A program made the translations under genes and the position numbers. Below the pieces are notes generated by a model. The model ran no database searches, was not told the DNA's origin, and saw only the letters and a list, made by a program, of their open reading frames with translations. Of a stretch of DNA of 64,000 nucleotides, positions 34,283 through 43,545 are shown piece by piece. Within the stretch, counting starts at the first letter, position 1, and each line of letters starts with the position of its first letter. The DNA is from an uncultured Dorea sp. (lineage in GTDB: Bacteria > Bacillota > Clostridia > Lachnospirales > Lachnospiraceae): contig CAJUBG010000010.1 of NCBI GenBank assembly GCA_910584575.1, forward strand, positions 1-64,000, in the 5' to 3' direction.

Positions 34283-35194
34283 ATGGAATTAGCCGCAATT
34301 ACTCTGTACAAAACACTTGTTATGGTAATCCTTGCGTTGACAGGTGTTTTTAGTTATAAGGCTCAAATTGTAGACGAGGAAATGAATAAGAAATTATCAG
34401 AGCTGGTGCTGACGCTTTTCACGCCTGTTTTGCTATTTACTTCATTTCAAAAAAAATTTTCAAAAGAATTATTGTCAGGGCTTGGAATTTCGGTGCTTTT
34501 GTCGCTTTTGTCCTTTGGCGTTATATGGCTTATCTGTAAATGTGTTGTATACAGGCAGGAGAAGGATTACGCGGTGGTCGAGCATATTGCTATGATGTAT
34601 TCAAACTGTGGGTTTATCGGGATACCAATGGCGCAGGGAATTTGGGGTACTGAGGGTGTATTCTATATGACGGCTTATGTGGCTGCCGCCAATTTTCTGC
34701 TATGGTCTCATGGGATTATTGTTATGTCCGGAAAGAAGGATTTAAAGTCATTGAAAAATGTATTTACATCACCGACCATTCTTTCTATCGTATTAGGCGT
34801 CATCTGCTTCTTGGCGAAGGTCCGGATTCCTGCTATGATAAAAGAACCGATGGATATGATTGCAAATATGAATACGCCAATGGCAATGATGGTTGCAGGA
34901 ATCAACATTGCACAGGCTGACCTTGGGCGGACGTTTCGGAAATGCCGCCTGTACTGGTTAAGTTTTGTGAAATTGATTGTAATGCCAATGGCAATGGTGG
35001 GCTTATTTTATCTGATTCCTGTGAAGGATGAAGTAAAAACAGTCATGATTCTGGCTACCTCCTGTCCGGTAGGAGTGACGGGGAGTCTCTTTGCGCTTCG
35101 ATATGGGAAAGATGCTGTGTATGCATCTGAGCTGTTTGCTATGTCAACGATTATTTCAATCGTTACGGTGCCGTTTATGATGTTGTTTTGTTAA
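34283..35194 (+). CDS. AEC-family transporter
   Basis: 303 residues from the ATG at 34283 (AGGAGG six bases before); the frame is open farther upstream only as an overlap with metQ. Ten-helix auxin-efflux-carrier-type permease with the two half motifs: LTLFTPVLLFTSFQKKFSKE, MMYSNCGFIGIPMAQGIWG in the first half and MVAGINIAQADLGRTFRKC, TSCPVGVTGSLFALRYGKDA in the second. Bacterial relatives move organic anions such as malate; the substrate here is unknown. It stands between metNIQ and the corrinoid operon and might transport a related metabolite. Confidence 0.82.
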   Translation: MELAAITLYKTLVMVILALTGVFSYKAQIVDEEMNKKLSELVLTLFTPVLLFTSFQKKFSKELLSGLGISVLLSLLSFGVIWLICKCVVYRQEKDYAVVEHIAMMYSNCGFIGIPMAQGIWGTEGVFYMTAYVAAANFLLWSHGIIVMSGKKDLKSLKNVFTSPTILSIVLGVICFLAKVRIPAMIKEPMDMIANMNTPMAMMVAGINIAQADLGRTFRKCRLYWLSFVKLIVMPMAMVGLFYLIPVKDEVKTVMILATSCPVGVTGSLFALRYGKDAVYASELFAMSTIISIVTVPFMMLFC

Positions 35195-35236
35195 GAAGCT
35201 GTGTTTGGCTCATCACGAGAGGAAGGAAGATAAATT

Positions 35237-36322
35237 ATGGAATTAATCAGATTGGAAATGACCCCAAAGGAAAGGAAGCTTGCTTATGCCAGGGGGGAGG
35301 AGGTTGACCGGATACCAACGTCTTTAAGTGCGGGTGAGACAGCCCCGCCTTTATACGGGATTGATATCAGAGATTATTATTTTTCTGCCGATGCAATGGT
35401 GGAGGTTGAGACGGCGTTGGCAAATGATTTCCAGGCGGATAATATGGGAGTAGGACTGGGGCTTCGTACTCTGGTGGAGGCGCTTGGCACAAGGCTTGAA
35501 TACCCCAGGAAAAATGTGTCCTACATTATAGAGCCTGCTTTGAAGTCATTTGCAGATGTTGAGAACATGGAATTGGTGAATGTGGAAAAAGACGGCAGGT
35601 TCCCGATTATCATAGAGGCGTTTGAACGGCTTATGGCTCAGTTCGGAGAGGAAAGAATTCTGGGAAGCGGGCTTGCGGGTCCGCTGACCACGGCGGCAAG
35701 CCTGATTGGGACGGAGAATTTCTTAAAGGCAACGGTAAAAAATAGAGAAGGAGTACACCGATTACTGCAGTACAGTACAGACTGTATTGTACAGTGCTGT
35801 AAAGACTTGAACCGGAAACTGGGGATTGGGTTTATGTTGTCTGAGCCGATGGCGGCGCGTAATCTGCTGAGCAAGAAGCAGTTTAATGAATTTTTCCTGC
35901 CATATCTTAAGCAGGCCGTAAAGAGGATGAATGAGTTCCAGGGTGGGACGTCTATCCATATCTGTGGGAATACTAAGGATCGATGGGAGGAGGTTGTTGA
36001 GTCAAAGGTCAGCGGTTTCTGGGTGGATAACTGTGAGAGCTTAAAGGAGTTAAAGGAAGCCTTTGGAGACAGAGTCGCCATCAGCGGCAATGTTGTACCG
36101 GTAGAGGTGCTTCGGGACGGAACCCCAGAGGAGATTGCGGAGAATGTCCGATTCTGCATCGGACAGGCGGGAGATAATCCTTGCGGCTATAACCTGTGTC
36201 CGGGATGTACCACTCCGGTGGGGACTTCAAAGGAGAACATGATTGCATTTATGAATGCTGCCGCGGTTTATGGGAGAGGGGCGAAAAAAGGATGTATGCC
36301 CAAAGGAATGTGTGATAGATAA
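35237..36322 (+). CDS. UroD-superfamily (MtaA/CmuA-like) methyltransferase 1
   Basis: 361 residues. Starts with the TPKERKLAYARGEEVDRIPT pattern of UroD-type methyltransferases. Zinc-site candidates are His and Cys in TSIHICGNTKDRW and a later Cys in LCPGCTTPVGTSKENM. The barrel contains LGSGLAGPLTTAASLIGTEN. Enzymes of this branch move methyl groups between corrinoid proteins and CoM, THF or a substrate, and do not decarboxylate uroporphyrinogen. It precedes two more UroD-like genes and a corrinoid protein gene, which supports the methyltransferase reading. Confidence 0.8.
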   Translation: MELIRLEMTPKERKLAYARGEEVDRIPTSLSAGETAPPLYGIDIRDYYFSADAMVEVETALANDFQADNMGVGLGLRTLVEALGTRLEYPRKNVSYIIEPALKSFADVENMELVNVEKDGRFPIIIEAFERLMAQFGEERILGSGLAGPLTTAASLIGTENFLKATVKNREGVHRLLQYSTDCIVQCCKDLNRKLGIGFMLSEPMAARNLLSKKQFNEFFLPYLKQAVKRMNEFQGGTSIHICGNTKDRWEEVVESKVSGFWVDNCESLKELKEAFGDRVAISGNVVPVEVLRDGTPEEIAENVRFCIGQAGDNPCGYNLCPGCTTPVGTSKENMIAFMNAAAVYGRGAKKGCMPKGMCDR

Positions 36323-36472
36323 TTTCTATAAGTATTATTTTAATTATTTATTAGGATAAGTGAGGTATCTATGATACGATAGACATGGCAGCATAGTTTG
36401 GACAAGAGTTAGTAAGTGTGAGGTTGGAGATAAAGGGGAAGGTTGTTGAGCGCAAGACTAGGAGGGATGACA

Positions 36473-37345
36473 TTGGCAAAGATTAAGGATTTTCAATGTA
36501 CATACGACAATTCTGCCGGAATCAGCGGCGAGGTGACGAAAGACTTGGGGCTTACGTTTCCGGAGGCATACCTTAAATGGGATACCATGGCGGCGCTTTC
36601 TAAGGCGTTGAAGGAGTACGACAAGGCGGCGTTTTGTGAACTGCCCTTCTGCCATACGGTAGAGGCGGAGGCTATGGGCGGCATTGTTAATTATGGAAAT
36701 GAAGTGGCAGGCCCCAGGGCTAAGGAGTATATCTGTACGGCGCCGGAGGAGATTTTGAAGCTGCCGGCGATTGATTTTTCGGTGGGAAGGATTCACCAGG
36801 TTTTGCTGGCTTGCAAGGCTTTGCGGGAAGCGAAAGAGCATGTGGTACTCCAGGTGTCGGGGCCGTTTACCATACTGAATGTGCTGATTGACGCAAAACA
36901 TGTATTCAAGGCAATGCGAAAGAACCCAGAGCTTATGAAGGAGGTTTTTTGGAAGCTTGGCGGGGAGATACTGCGGTTCATGGAGGAGGGGAAAAAATAC
37001 GGGGCAGATCTAATCAGCTATGCAGATTCCTCCGGGGGCGTGAATATTCTGGGACCAAAGATGGCAGAGCAGGTGGTGGAGGATTTCACCTATGAGTTTC
37101 TTAAGAAGGCGGCAGAACTGGCAGACGATAAGACGATGATACTGCTGTGTCCAAAGACAACCCTTGCCTTGATTGGTACGGGAAGGGCAAGATTTCGGGA
37201 CTTAAAGCTCTCAGGGCCGATGCCGTATGGAGAAGGATGTATCGAGATGGTTGGAAAGGTGAAGCTGGCGGGGCAGATGTGTATCAAGAATGTAGGATAC
37301 CAGTTGGAGAACGGGGTGTTTAAAGAGGTTGTGCTTCAGGTTTAA
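36473..37345 (+). CDS. UroD-superfamily methyltransferase 2 (short, altered metal site)
   Basis: 290 residues if begun at the TTG at 36473, seven bases after AGGAGG; the ATG at 36467 would sit one base from that site and is less likely. The protein has LPFCHTVEAEAMGG, VSGPFTILNVLIDA and YADSSGGVNILGPKMAEQVV, as in MtbA/MtaA-like proteins. Where relatives have H-I-C-G it reads LLCPKTTLALIG, so the first metal His appears to be Leu. It lacks the usual N-terminal PKERL segment. It could be a substrate-specific methyltransferase or a non-catalytic partner. It lies 42 bp before the corrinoid protein gene. Confidence 0.75.
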   Translation: MAKIKDFQCTYDNSAGISGEVTKDLGLTFPEAYLKWDTMAALSKALKEYDKAAFCELPFCHTVEAEAMGGIVNYGNEVAGPRAKEYICTAPEEILKLPAIDFSVGRIHQVLLACKALREAKEHVVLQVSGPFTILNVLIDAKHVFKAMRKNPELMKEVFWKLGGEILRFMEEGKKYGADLISYADSSGGVNILGPKMAEQVVEDFTYEFLKKAAELADDKTMILLCPKTTLALIGTGRARFRDLKLSGPMPYGEGCIEMVGKVKLAGQMCIKNVGYQLENGVFKEVVLQV

Positions 37346-37387
37346 GGGGTAACAGTAAGTAATAGAAATATGCAGGAGGAATTTGAA

Positions 37388-38038
37388 ATGAGTTCAAAAG
37401 AGGAATTGTTAAAGCGTCTTTCGGACGGTGTGGTAGACATGGAGGAGGATGACGTAGCCGAGGCTGCCAGGGAGTATCTGGACGCAGGGTATCCGGCGTT
37501 TGACGGGATTATGGAGGGGCTGGTTGACGGCATGAACCGCGCCAGCGAGTTATACGAGGCAGAGGAGTATTTTGTGACGGATGTGCTGCTGTGCTCTGAC
37601 GCTATGTATGCAGGGCTTGATATCTTACGCCCCTATCTGCCGGAAACCTCTAGCGAGGAAAAGGTGACAGGAGTGATTGGAGTCGTGGAGGGAGACACCC
37701 ATGACATTGGTAAAAATCTGGTGAAGATTATGCTTGAGACGGCTGGCTTCAATATGATAGACCTGGGCAGGGATGTTCCGCTTGCGAAGTTCGTTGAGAC
37801 GGCTAAGGAGGAAAATGCAGATTTTGTCTGCCTGTCTACGCTGATGACGACTACCATGGGAGGAATGGAGACGGTGATTAAGCTGCTTGACGAGGCGGGA
37901 CTGCGTGACAAAGTGAAGGTGATGATCGGGGGAGGCCCCATTTCCCAGAAATATGCGGACCGGATTGGCGCGGACGGATACTCCCAGAATGCTGTGGAGG
38001 CTGTGAAGCTTGCTAAGCGTCTGCTGAATATTGCTTAA
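37388..38038 (+). CDS. Corrinoid (B12-binding) methyl-carrier protein
   Basis: 216 residues from the ATG at 37388, eight bases after CAGGAGG; an ATG at 37370 lies before that site. An N-terminal four-helix cap (AGYPAFDGIMEGLVDGMNRA) is followed by the B12-binding Rossmann domain with GDTHDIGKNLV, whose His105 is the cobalt ligand, then STLMTTTMGGMETVI and VMIGGGPISQKYADRIGADG. This is the MtbC/MtmC/MtaC-type shuttle which carries the methyl group between the flanking methyltransferases. Confidence 0.93.
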   Translation: MSSKEELLKRLSDGVVDMEEDDVAEAAREYLDAGYPAFDGIMEGLVDGMNRASELYEAEEYFVTDVLLCSDAMYAGLDILRPYLPETSSEEKVTGVIGVVEGDTHDIGKNLVKIMLETAGFNMIDLGRDVPLAKFVETAKEENADFVCLSTLMTTTMGGMETVIKLLDEAGLRDKVKVMIGGGPISQKYADRIGADGYSQNAVEAVKLAKRLLNIA

Positions 38039-38070
38039 CATTGGCCAACAACATAATATAGGAGTGAAAA

Positions 38071-39087
38071 ATGCTGACACCGAAAGAAAGATTAAGAATG
38101 ATTTTAGAGGGGCGGCAGGCGGACAGACCCGCCTGTATCTGCCCTGGCGGAATGATGAATATGGTAACCTCTGAGCTGATGGATAGGGTTAAGGTCTACA
38201 TGCCGGAGGCACACAGGGATGCAAGGCAGATGGCTGACCTCGCGAAAGCTGTGTATGAAGAAGGCTGTTTTGAGAATTACGGGGTTCCCTTCTGTATGAC
38301 CGTCGAGGCGGAGGAGATGGGCGCAAAGGTTGACATGGGAACCTGTGTGTATGAGCCGCATGTGACAGGGTATGTGATTCATTCTGTAAGTGAGTATCAT
38401 CAGCTTCATCCAGTGGATGTGACAAAGGGCAGGGCAAAGGTGGTTCTGGACGCCATCCGTATCCTGAAGGAGGAGACAAAGGATGTGCCGATTGTGGGCA
38501 ATCTGACGGGGCCAATCAGCACGGCAAGCTCTGTGATGGAGCCGGTCATATTTTACAAGGAGCTGCGTAAGAAGAACAGGGAGGCCCATGACTACATGGA
38601 ATTTATCACAGAGCAGTTAATTACCTTCGGGCGTGCACAGCTTGAGGCAGGCGCAGATGTGATTGCCATCTCAGACCCAAGCGGCACCGGTGAGATTCTG
38701 GGGCCGAAGTATTTTAAAGAGTTTGCCGTAACGTATATCAACCGGCTTCTGGACGCCCTTCAGGATGAGAAGATGGGGACAATCGTACATATCTGCGGAC
38801 AGATGAGTCCGGTATATAAGGAGGTGGACGAGGTACACAGCAGCGTCTTAAGCTTCGATTCCGTCGTGCCTATGAAGGAGGCAAGAGAGCATCTGAAAGA
38901 CAGGGTGCTGATGGGAAATGTGAGTACCTATGCGTTGGAATTCGGCGACCCCGACAGGGTGAAAATGCTGACAAGAAGCTGTGTGAAAAGTGGTTCAGAT
39001 ATTATTTCTCCGGCGTGCGGTCTTGGAATGAAGTCGCCGCTTCGGAATGTGCAGTCAATTCTGGAGGGTTTGAAAAATGCTGAGTGA
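38071..39087 (+). CDS. UroD-superfamily (MtbA/MtaA-like) methyltransferase 3
   Basis: 338 residues, full length. MLTPKERLRMILEGRQADRP start; GVPFCMTVEAEEMGAKVDMG; LTGPISTASSVMEP; metal-site candidates His and Cys in TIVHICGQMSPV and Cys in ISPACGLGMKSPLRN. It looks the most like a standard methylcobamide methyltransferase of the three and is directly upstream of the corrinoid activator. The acceptor in such Clostridia is probably tetrahydrofolate rather than CoM, by inference from lifestyle. Confidence 0.82.
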   Translation: MLTPKERLRMILEGRQADRPACICPGGMMNMVTSELMDRVKVYMPEAHRDARQMADLAKAVYEEGCFENYGVPFCMTVEAEEMGAKVDMGTCVYEPHVTGYVIHSVSEYHQLHPVDVTKGRAKVVLDAIRILKEETKDVPIVGNLTGPISTASSVMEPVIFYKELRKKNREAHDYMEFITEQLITFGRAQLEAGADVIAISDPSGTGEILGPKYFKEFAVTYINRLLDALQDEKMGTIVHICGQMSPVYKEVDEVHSSVLSFDSVVPMKEAREHLKDRVLMGNVSTYALEFGDPDRVKMLTRSCVKSGSDIISPACGLGMKSPLRNVQSILEGLKNAE

Positions 39088-39098
39088 GGTTGTGACAG

Positions 39099-40694
39099 AT
39101 GGCAAAGATTAAGATTAGGCAGACCGGAAGGGAAATTCAGTGCCAGAATGGGGCGAACCTTCTGGACGCCCTGCTTGAGGCCGGTATTTTTGTAGATAAT
39201 CCGTGTAATGGCAAGGGAATCTGCGGAAAATGTAAGGTGAAGGTGATGTCCGAAGGAGTATCTGGGATGACGGCCTTAGAGGAGAGGCTTTTAAAACCAG
39301 AGGAGATAGAGGCGGGAGTACGCCTTTCCTGCATGGCAGAGGTGACAGGGGATGTGGAAATCGGGCTGCTTTTGAAGGAACGGAAGCATAAGGTACTGAC
39401 AAAGGGCTATGTGCCTGAGTTTGAGAGAGACACATTTGACGGCGGGTACGGCGTAGTCATTGATATCGGAACGACCACCGTAGTAACGGCTCTGATTGAC
39501 CTTAAGACAGGGGAGGAGATTGCAAACGCTTCGATGATTAACGCGCAGAAGCGGTATGGCCTGGATGTCCTCACAAGGATTACCTATGAATATGAGCATC
39601 CCGATTGCGGAATCCAGAGGCTTCAGGAGGCGATTGTCAATTCCATCAACGGCATGATTGAAGAAGTGTGCCTGGAGGCTAATGTAAGCCCGAAGAAGCT
39701 TCGGGAAATAGATGTGGCGGCAAACTGTACCATGATGCATATGCTCTTAGGCGTTGATGCGAGGGCCATTGGACGTTCCCCTTATAAGCCGGAGTTTACA
39801 GAGGCGAAAGAGCTTTTGGCAGGCGAGATTGGAATCAGGGCGGCAGAGGATACGAGATTGTACTGTCTTCCCCAGGTATCGGCTTATATCGGCGCGGATA
39901 TTGTGGCAGGCGCTTATGTGTGCGAGCTTGAAAAAGAGAGGGGAAATGTACTTTTCATCGACATCGGGACCAATGGAGAAATCGTTCTTGCAAGCAGGGG
40001 ACGGCTCTGGTGCTGCTCGTGCGCGGCGGGGCCTGCGTTGGAGGGTATGAATATCAGCTCTGGGATGCGTGCGGCAGAAGGGGCGATTGAGGAGGTTAAG
40101 ATTACAGAGCAGGGAATTCATTATCAGGTAATCGGAAAAGCAGAGCCTGTGGGCCTGTGCGGCAGCGGAATCCTGGCTGTGGTGAAAGAGCTGCTTCGCA
40201 CAGGGCTTGTGAAAAAGACCGGCGTTTTTGTGAAGAAGGAGAAGTTAGGCGAGCAGGATTACCGTTATCCTATGCTTCGTATGGATGGGACGAAGCGGGA
40301 ATTTGTCCTGTGCGAGAAGCCAGAGATTGTGGTGACCCAGGGAGATGTACGCCATGTGCAGCTTGCCAAGGGGGCGATTCTGTCCGGCTTTGCAGCCCTT
40401 CTTAAGCAGGCGGGAATCCGGATGGATGAGCTTGACAAGGTGATGATTGCCGGACAGTTTGGCGCGCACCTGCCTGCCGAGTCCTTGATTGGAACGGGAA
40501 TCTTGCCAGGAGAGGTAGAGGGAAAATTAGTCTATGTGGGTAATTCCTCCAAGACGGGCGCTTATATGGCTTTGATGTCCGAGAAGGTGAAGCGGGAAAT
40601 CGAACTGCTGGCGGGAAAGATGGAGTATATGGAGTTGGCGGAGACGGAGAATTATGAGAGGATATTTGCTGAGAGTATGATATTCCCTGGGTAG
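39099..40694 (+). CDS. RACo-type reductive activator of corrinoid protein (ASKHA, DUF4445)
   Basis: 531 residues. The N-terminal 2Fe-2S ferredoxin domain has Cys36, Cys42, Cys45 and Cys78 (PCNGKGICGKCKVK; RLSCMAEV). A linker leads to the ASKHA ATPase-like core with GYGVVIDIGTTTVVTALIDL, NCTMMHMLLGVDARAIG, GNVLFIDIGTNGEIVLASRG, and CAAGPALEGMNISSGMRAAE. RACo re-reduces accidentally oxidised Co(II) corrinoid to Co(I), using ATP to overcome the low potential. It ends the corrinoid operon and supports active one-carbon transfer. Confidence 0.92.
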   Translation: MAKIKIRQTGREIQCQNGANLLDALLEAGIFVDNPCNGKGICGKCKVKVMSEGVSGMTALEERLLKPEEIEAGVRLSCMAEVTGDVEIGLLLKERKHKVLTKGYVPEFERDTFDGGYGVVIDIGTTTVVTALIDLKTGEEIANASMINAQKRYGLDVLTRITYEYEHPDCGIQRLQEAIVNSINGMIEEVCLEANVSPKKLREIDVAANCTMMHMLLGVDARAIGRSPYKPEFTEAKELLAGEIGIRAAEDTRLYCLPQVSAYIGADIVAGAYVCELEKERGNVLFIDIGTNGEIVLASRGRLWCCSCAAGPALEGMNISSGMRAAEGAIEEVKITEQGIHYQVIGKAEPVGLCGSGILAVVKELLRTGLVKKTGVFVKKEKLGEQDYRYPMLRMDGTKREFVLCEKPEIVVTQGDVRHVQLAKGAILSGFAALLKQAGIRMDELDKVMIAGQFGAHLPAESLIGTGILPGEVEGKLVYVGNSSKTGAYMALMSEKVKREIELLAGKMEYMELAETENYERIFAESMIFPG

Positions 40695-40775
40695 CTGCAA
40701 TGTAGTGAATCCATATTTACAGAAGAAGCCTGCAATGTTAAAATAACAATATATCACTGGGAAAGGGAAAATAAG

Positions 40776-42350
40776 ATGCAGCGTTATTTTAATACAGAGG
40801 GCTTATGCAGTCCAAGCAAGCATTATATGGTTAATCTGGAGGACAGGCTTTACAGGATGAAAAGCTATTATGTGGAACGGGGCAGTTACTTTGTCATAAA
40901 CAGGGGAAGACAATATGGAAAGACCACTATATTACGGGCGCTGGCAGAATACCTGAAGGTAGAATATGTAGTAGTGTTCATGGATTTTCAGATGCTTTCC
41001 ACGAAGAATTTTGAGGATGAAGCCAGTTTTTCAAAAGCATTTGCCAAAATGTTCCTTTCTGCTTTCCCGAATACACAGATGGAAGAATCGGAGGAATTGT
41101 TAAGTCCCATAGCTGGTTTTATAGAGAGGAAACAAAATGACAGTCTGGACGAGTTGTTCTTATGTTTGAGCCAAATGTGTTCTGAAGCGCCGCGGCCTGT
41201 TGTGCTGCTTATTGACGAAGTGGACCAGGCGAGCAATCATCAGATTTTTATTGATTTTCTTGCGATGCTTAGAGGGTATTATCTGAATCGGGAGAATAGG
41301 GCTGCGTTTCATTCGGTGATTCTTGCAGGCGTATATGATATCAAGAATCTCAAGCTTAAGCTGCGCAGAGAGGATGAGCATAAATATAACAGCCCTTGGA
41401 ATATTGCCGCCAGGTTTAATATTGATATGAGCTTTTCGGTAAATGAGATTGCCGCCATGCTAAAGGAGTATGAGAGGGAGCATCATGTTGGGATGGATAC
41501 GGGAAGCGTGGCAAAGGAAATCTATGAATATACTTCAGGATATCCTTATCTTGTTTCAAGTATCTGTAAGTGGATTGATGAAGAACTCTCCGGAAAAGCA
41601 GATGTATGGACAAAGTCGGGCGTTGCGGCAGCAGTAAAAAGTATTCTGAATGAGAGGACGCCGCTTTTTGAGAGTATGATTAGGCAGCTTAACGAATATC
41701 CGGAGATGAAAAGTATGCTGCATGCTGTTTTATTTGAGGGAAGGCGTATAGGATATCATATTGATAACCCTATGATAAATCTGGCCGTTATGTTTGGATA
41801 TATTATTAATAAAGAAAACAGTATACAAGTTGCTAACAGGATTTTTGAAATGTGCCTTTATAATCTGTTTTTATCCGAGGAAGAACTGGAAAGCGCAATC
41901 GGCGTCGAGGCTGAGAGAAATCAAAGCCAGTTTATTCGTAGCGGAAGGCTTGACATGGACCTGGTGCTGGAAAAGTTTGTGCTGTATTATACGGATATTT
42001 ATAAGGGCTATGACGGAAAGTTTTTGGAAGAACATGGACGGAAAATTTTTCTGCTGTATCTGAAGCCGATTATTAACGGGACAGGCAATTATTATATTGA
42101 AGCACAGACGAGGGATGCCAGACGGACGGATATTATTGTAGATTATCTGGGAGAGCAGTTTATAATCGAAACGAAAATTTGGAGAGGCGATGAGTATAAC
42201 GAGAGGGGAGAAAGACAACTGAAGGATTACCTTGATTATTATCATTTGAAAAAAGGATATCTGCTAAGCTTTAATTTTAATAAGAATAAAAAAGCAGGAA
42301 TGAGGCAAATCCAAATAGGGGATAGGACGATTATAGAAGCGATTGTATAG
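40776..42350 (+). CDS. AAA-ATPase-like / PD-(D/E)XK nuclease-domain protein
   Basis: 524 residues. N-terminal P-loop ATPase (FVINRGRQYGKTTILRAL at ~39-56; Walker B VVLLIDEVDQASNH) and a C-terminal PD-(D/E)XK-like domain with Asp452 (RTDIIVDYLG) and Glu465-x-Lys467 (FIIETKIW). This architecture is common and variable in gut Firmicutes and Bacteroidetes, often in many copies, and its role is unknown; defence or mobile-element roles have been suggested. It has its own short leader and is not part of the adjacent operons. Confidence 0.82.
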   Translation: MQRYFNTEGLCSPSKHYMVNLEDRLYRMKSYYVERGSYFVINRGRQYGKTTILRALAEYLKVEYVVVFMDFQMLSTKNFEDEASFSKAFAKMFLSAFPNTQMEESEELLSPIAGFIERKQNDSLDELFLCLSQMCSEAPRPVVLLIDEVDQASNHQIFIDFLAMLRGYYLNRENRAAFHSVILAGVYDIKNLKLKLRREDEHKYNSPWNIAARFNIDMSFSVNEIAAMLKEYEREHHVGMDTGSVAKEIYEYTSGYPYLVSSICKWIDEELSGKADVWTKSGVAAAVKSILNERTPLFESMIRQLNEYPEMKSMLHAVLFEGRRIGYHIDNPMINLAVMFGYIINKENSIQVANRIFEMCLYNLFLSEEELESAIGVEAERNQSQFIRSGRLDMDLVLEKFVLYYTDIYKGYDGKFLEEHGRKIFLLYLKPIINGTGNYYIEAQTRDARRTDIIVDYLGEQFIIETKIWRGDEYNERGERQLKDYLDYYHLKKGYLLSFNFNKNKKAGMRQIQIGDRTIIEAIV

Positions 42351-42402
42351 AACAGCAATGGGAATCCGGATATGTCCGGATTGGGAAGAAGGTTGAAAAT
42401 AT

Positions 42403-43413
42403 ATGGACAGGATTGCAGGATTAAGGGAGTATATTCAGTCAGAGGAATTTCATGAGCAATTAGGGCTTCCCCGTAAAGAACAGATAGAATGTCACATGCT
42501 TGCACAGGGAGAGTACAATATTAATTACGAATTCCTGCATCCAGTGTCAAAGAAAAGGCTGCTTCTTCGGGTGAATACAGGAAGCCAGATGCATCTTTCC
42601 GATCAGATTGGCTACGAATACCATGCTCTGAAATTATTAGAGGCTTCAGGAAGAACTCCACGGGCAGTCTATGTGGACGGAAGTAAAAAGTATCTGGATT
42701 ATGGAGTTATGGTAATGGAGTTTCTTGAAGGACATGCCCTTGATTACAGGAAGGAGATGGAATACGCGGCTTGGTGTCTTGCGGATATTCACAGTGTCGC
42801 GGTATCAGAAGATGACGGCCTGCTTATGCCAGAGAATCCGCTTCAGGCAATCCTTGAGGAATGTCATGAGATGACCAAGACCTACTATCAATCTCCGCTA
42901 GGCCATATCCGGAAGAAGAAAAGGATAGAGGAGTTGTTAAGGAGAGGAGGGCAGATGCTTAAAAAGGTTTCGGGGTATGAGGGATATAGATGCTGCATTA
43001 ATACAGAGTTGAATTCCGGAAACTTTTTAATCAATGGAGAAGGTAAGAACAACTATCTGGTTGACTGGGAGAAGCCGTTGTATGGCGACCCTGTGCAGGA
43101 TTTGGGACATTTTCTGGCGCCGACAACCACCTTCTGGAAGACGGACGTTATTCTTGACAAGGAAGAAATACAGCAGTTTGTGCGGCAGTACAAGGCGGCT
43201 GCGGCGGGCAGGTATGATGTGTCGGGAATCGAAGAACGTCTGGGGCTTTTTATTCCGATTACCTGCCTTCGGGGGATTACCTGGTGCGCCATGGCATGGG
43301 TGCAATACCATGAGCCTGATCGCCTGATTCGCAATGAAGGGACATTCCGCAAAATAGAAGCCTATCTGTCGGATGGATTTCTTGAAAAAATAGAGAATTC
43401 ATTTTTTTCTTGA
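42403..43413 (+). CDS. APH/choline-kinase-fold phosphotransferase
   Basis: 336 residues. Kinase-like fold with EYNINYEFLHPVSKKRLLLR (glycine-loop equivalent and Lys strand), VMVMEFLEGHALDY hinge, CINTELNSGNFLINGEGKNN in the catalytic-loop position and YLVDWEKPLYGDPVQDLGHF for the metal-binding DxE/D motif. The usual HxD in the catalytic loop reads NTE, so activity is uncertain. It lies directly upstream of the TPP-riboswitch/thiT unit, but the riboswitch is downstream of it and so does not control it. Choline, thiamine or another small alcohol are possible substrates. Confidence 0.65.
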   Translation: MDRIAGLREYIQSEEFHEQLGLPRKEQIECHMLAQGEYNINYEFLHPVSKKRLLLRVNTGSQMHLSDQIGYEYHALKLLEASGRTPRAVYVDGSKKYLDYGVMVMEFLEGHALDYRKEMEYAAWCLADIHSVAVSEDDGLLMPENPLQAILEECHEMTKTYYQSPLGHIRKKKRIEELLRRGGQMLKKVSGYEGYRCCINTELNSGNFLINGEGKNNYLVDWEKPLYGDPVQDLGHFLAPTTTFWKTDVILDKEEIQQFVRQYKAAAAGRYDVSGIEERLGLFIPITCLRGITWCAMAWVQYHEPDRLIRNEGTFRKIEAYLSDGFLEKIENSFFS

Positions 43414-43438
43414 CATTTTTTTAATATGGAATTATTCT
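43410..43438 (+). promoter_or_regulatory. Promoter of the TPP riboswitch-thiT transcript
   Basis: Perfect -35 TTGACA (43410-43415), 17-bp spacer, -10 TATTCT (43433-43438). The -35 box overlaps the stop codon region of the upstream kinase gene. The riboswitch begins about 8-10 bp after the -10 box. Confidence 0.75.
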
Positions 43439-43445
43439 TAATATG

Positions 43446-43532
43446 TCACACAGGGGTGCTTTAAATGGCTGAGATGTATGCAAAGCATACGGACCCTTAA
43501 AACTTGATCCGGGTAATGCCGGCGTAAGGAAA
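43446..43532 (+). promoter_or_regulatory. TPP riboswitch (THI element)
   Basis: Conserved blocks are in order: CAGGGGTGCTT, GGCTGAGATG, a variable P3 hairpin (TATGCAAAGCATA), ACCCTTAAAACTTGATC, and CGGGTAATGCCGGCGTAAGG. The 3' end merges with the ribosome binding site AAAGGAG of thiT, so the switch probably works by hiding that site when thiamine diphosphate is bound. Confidence 0.97.
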
Positions 43533-43545
43533 GGAGAATTTCATA

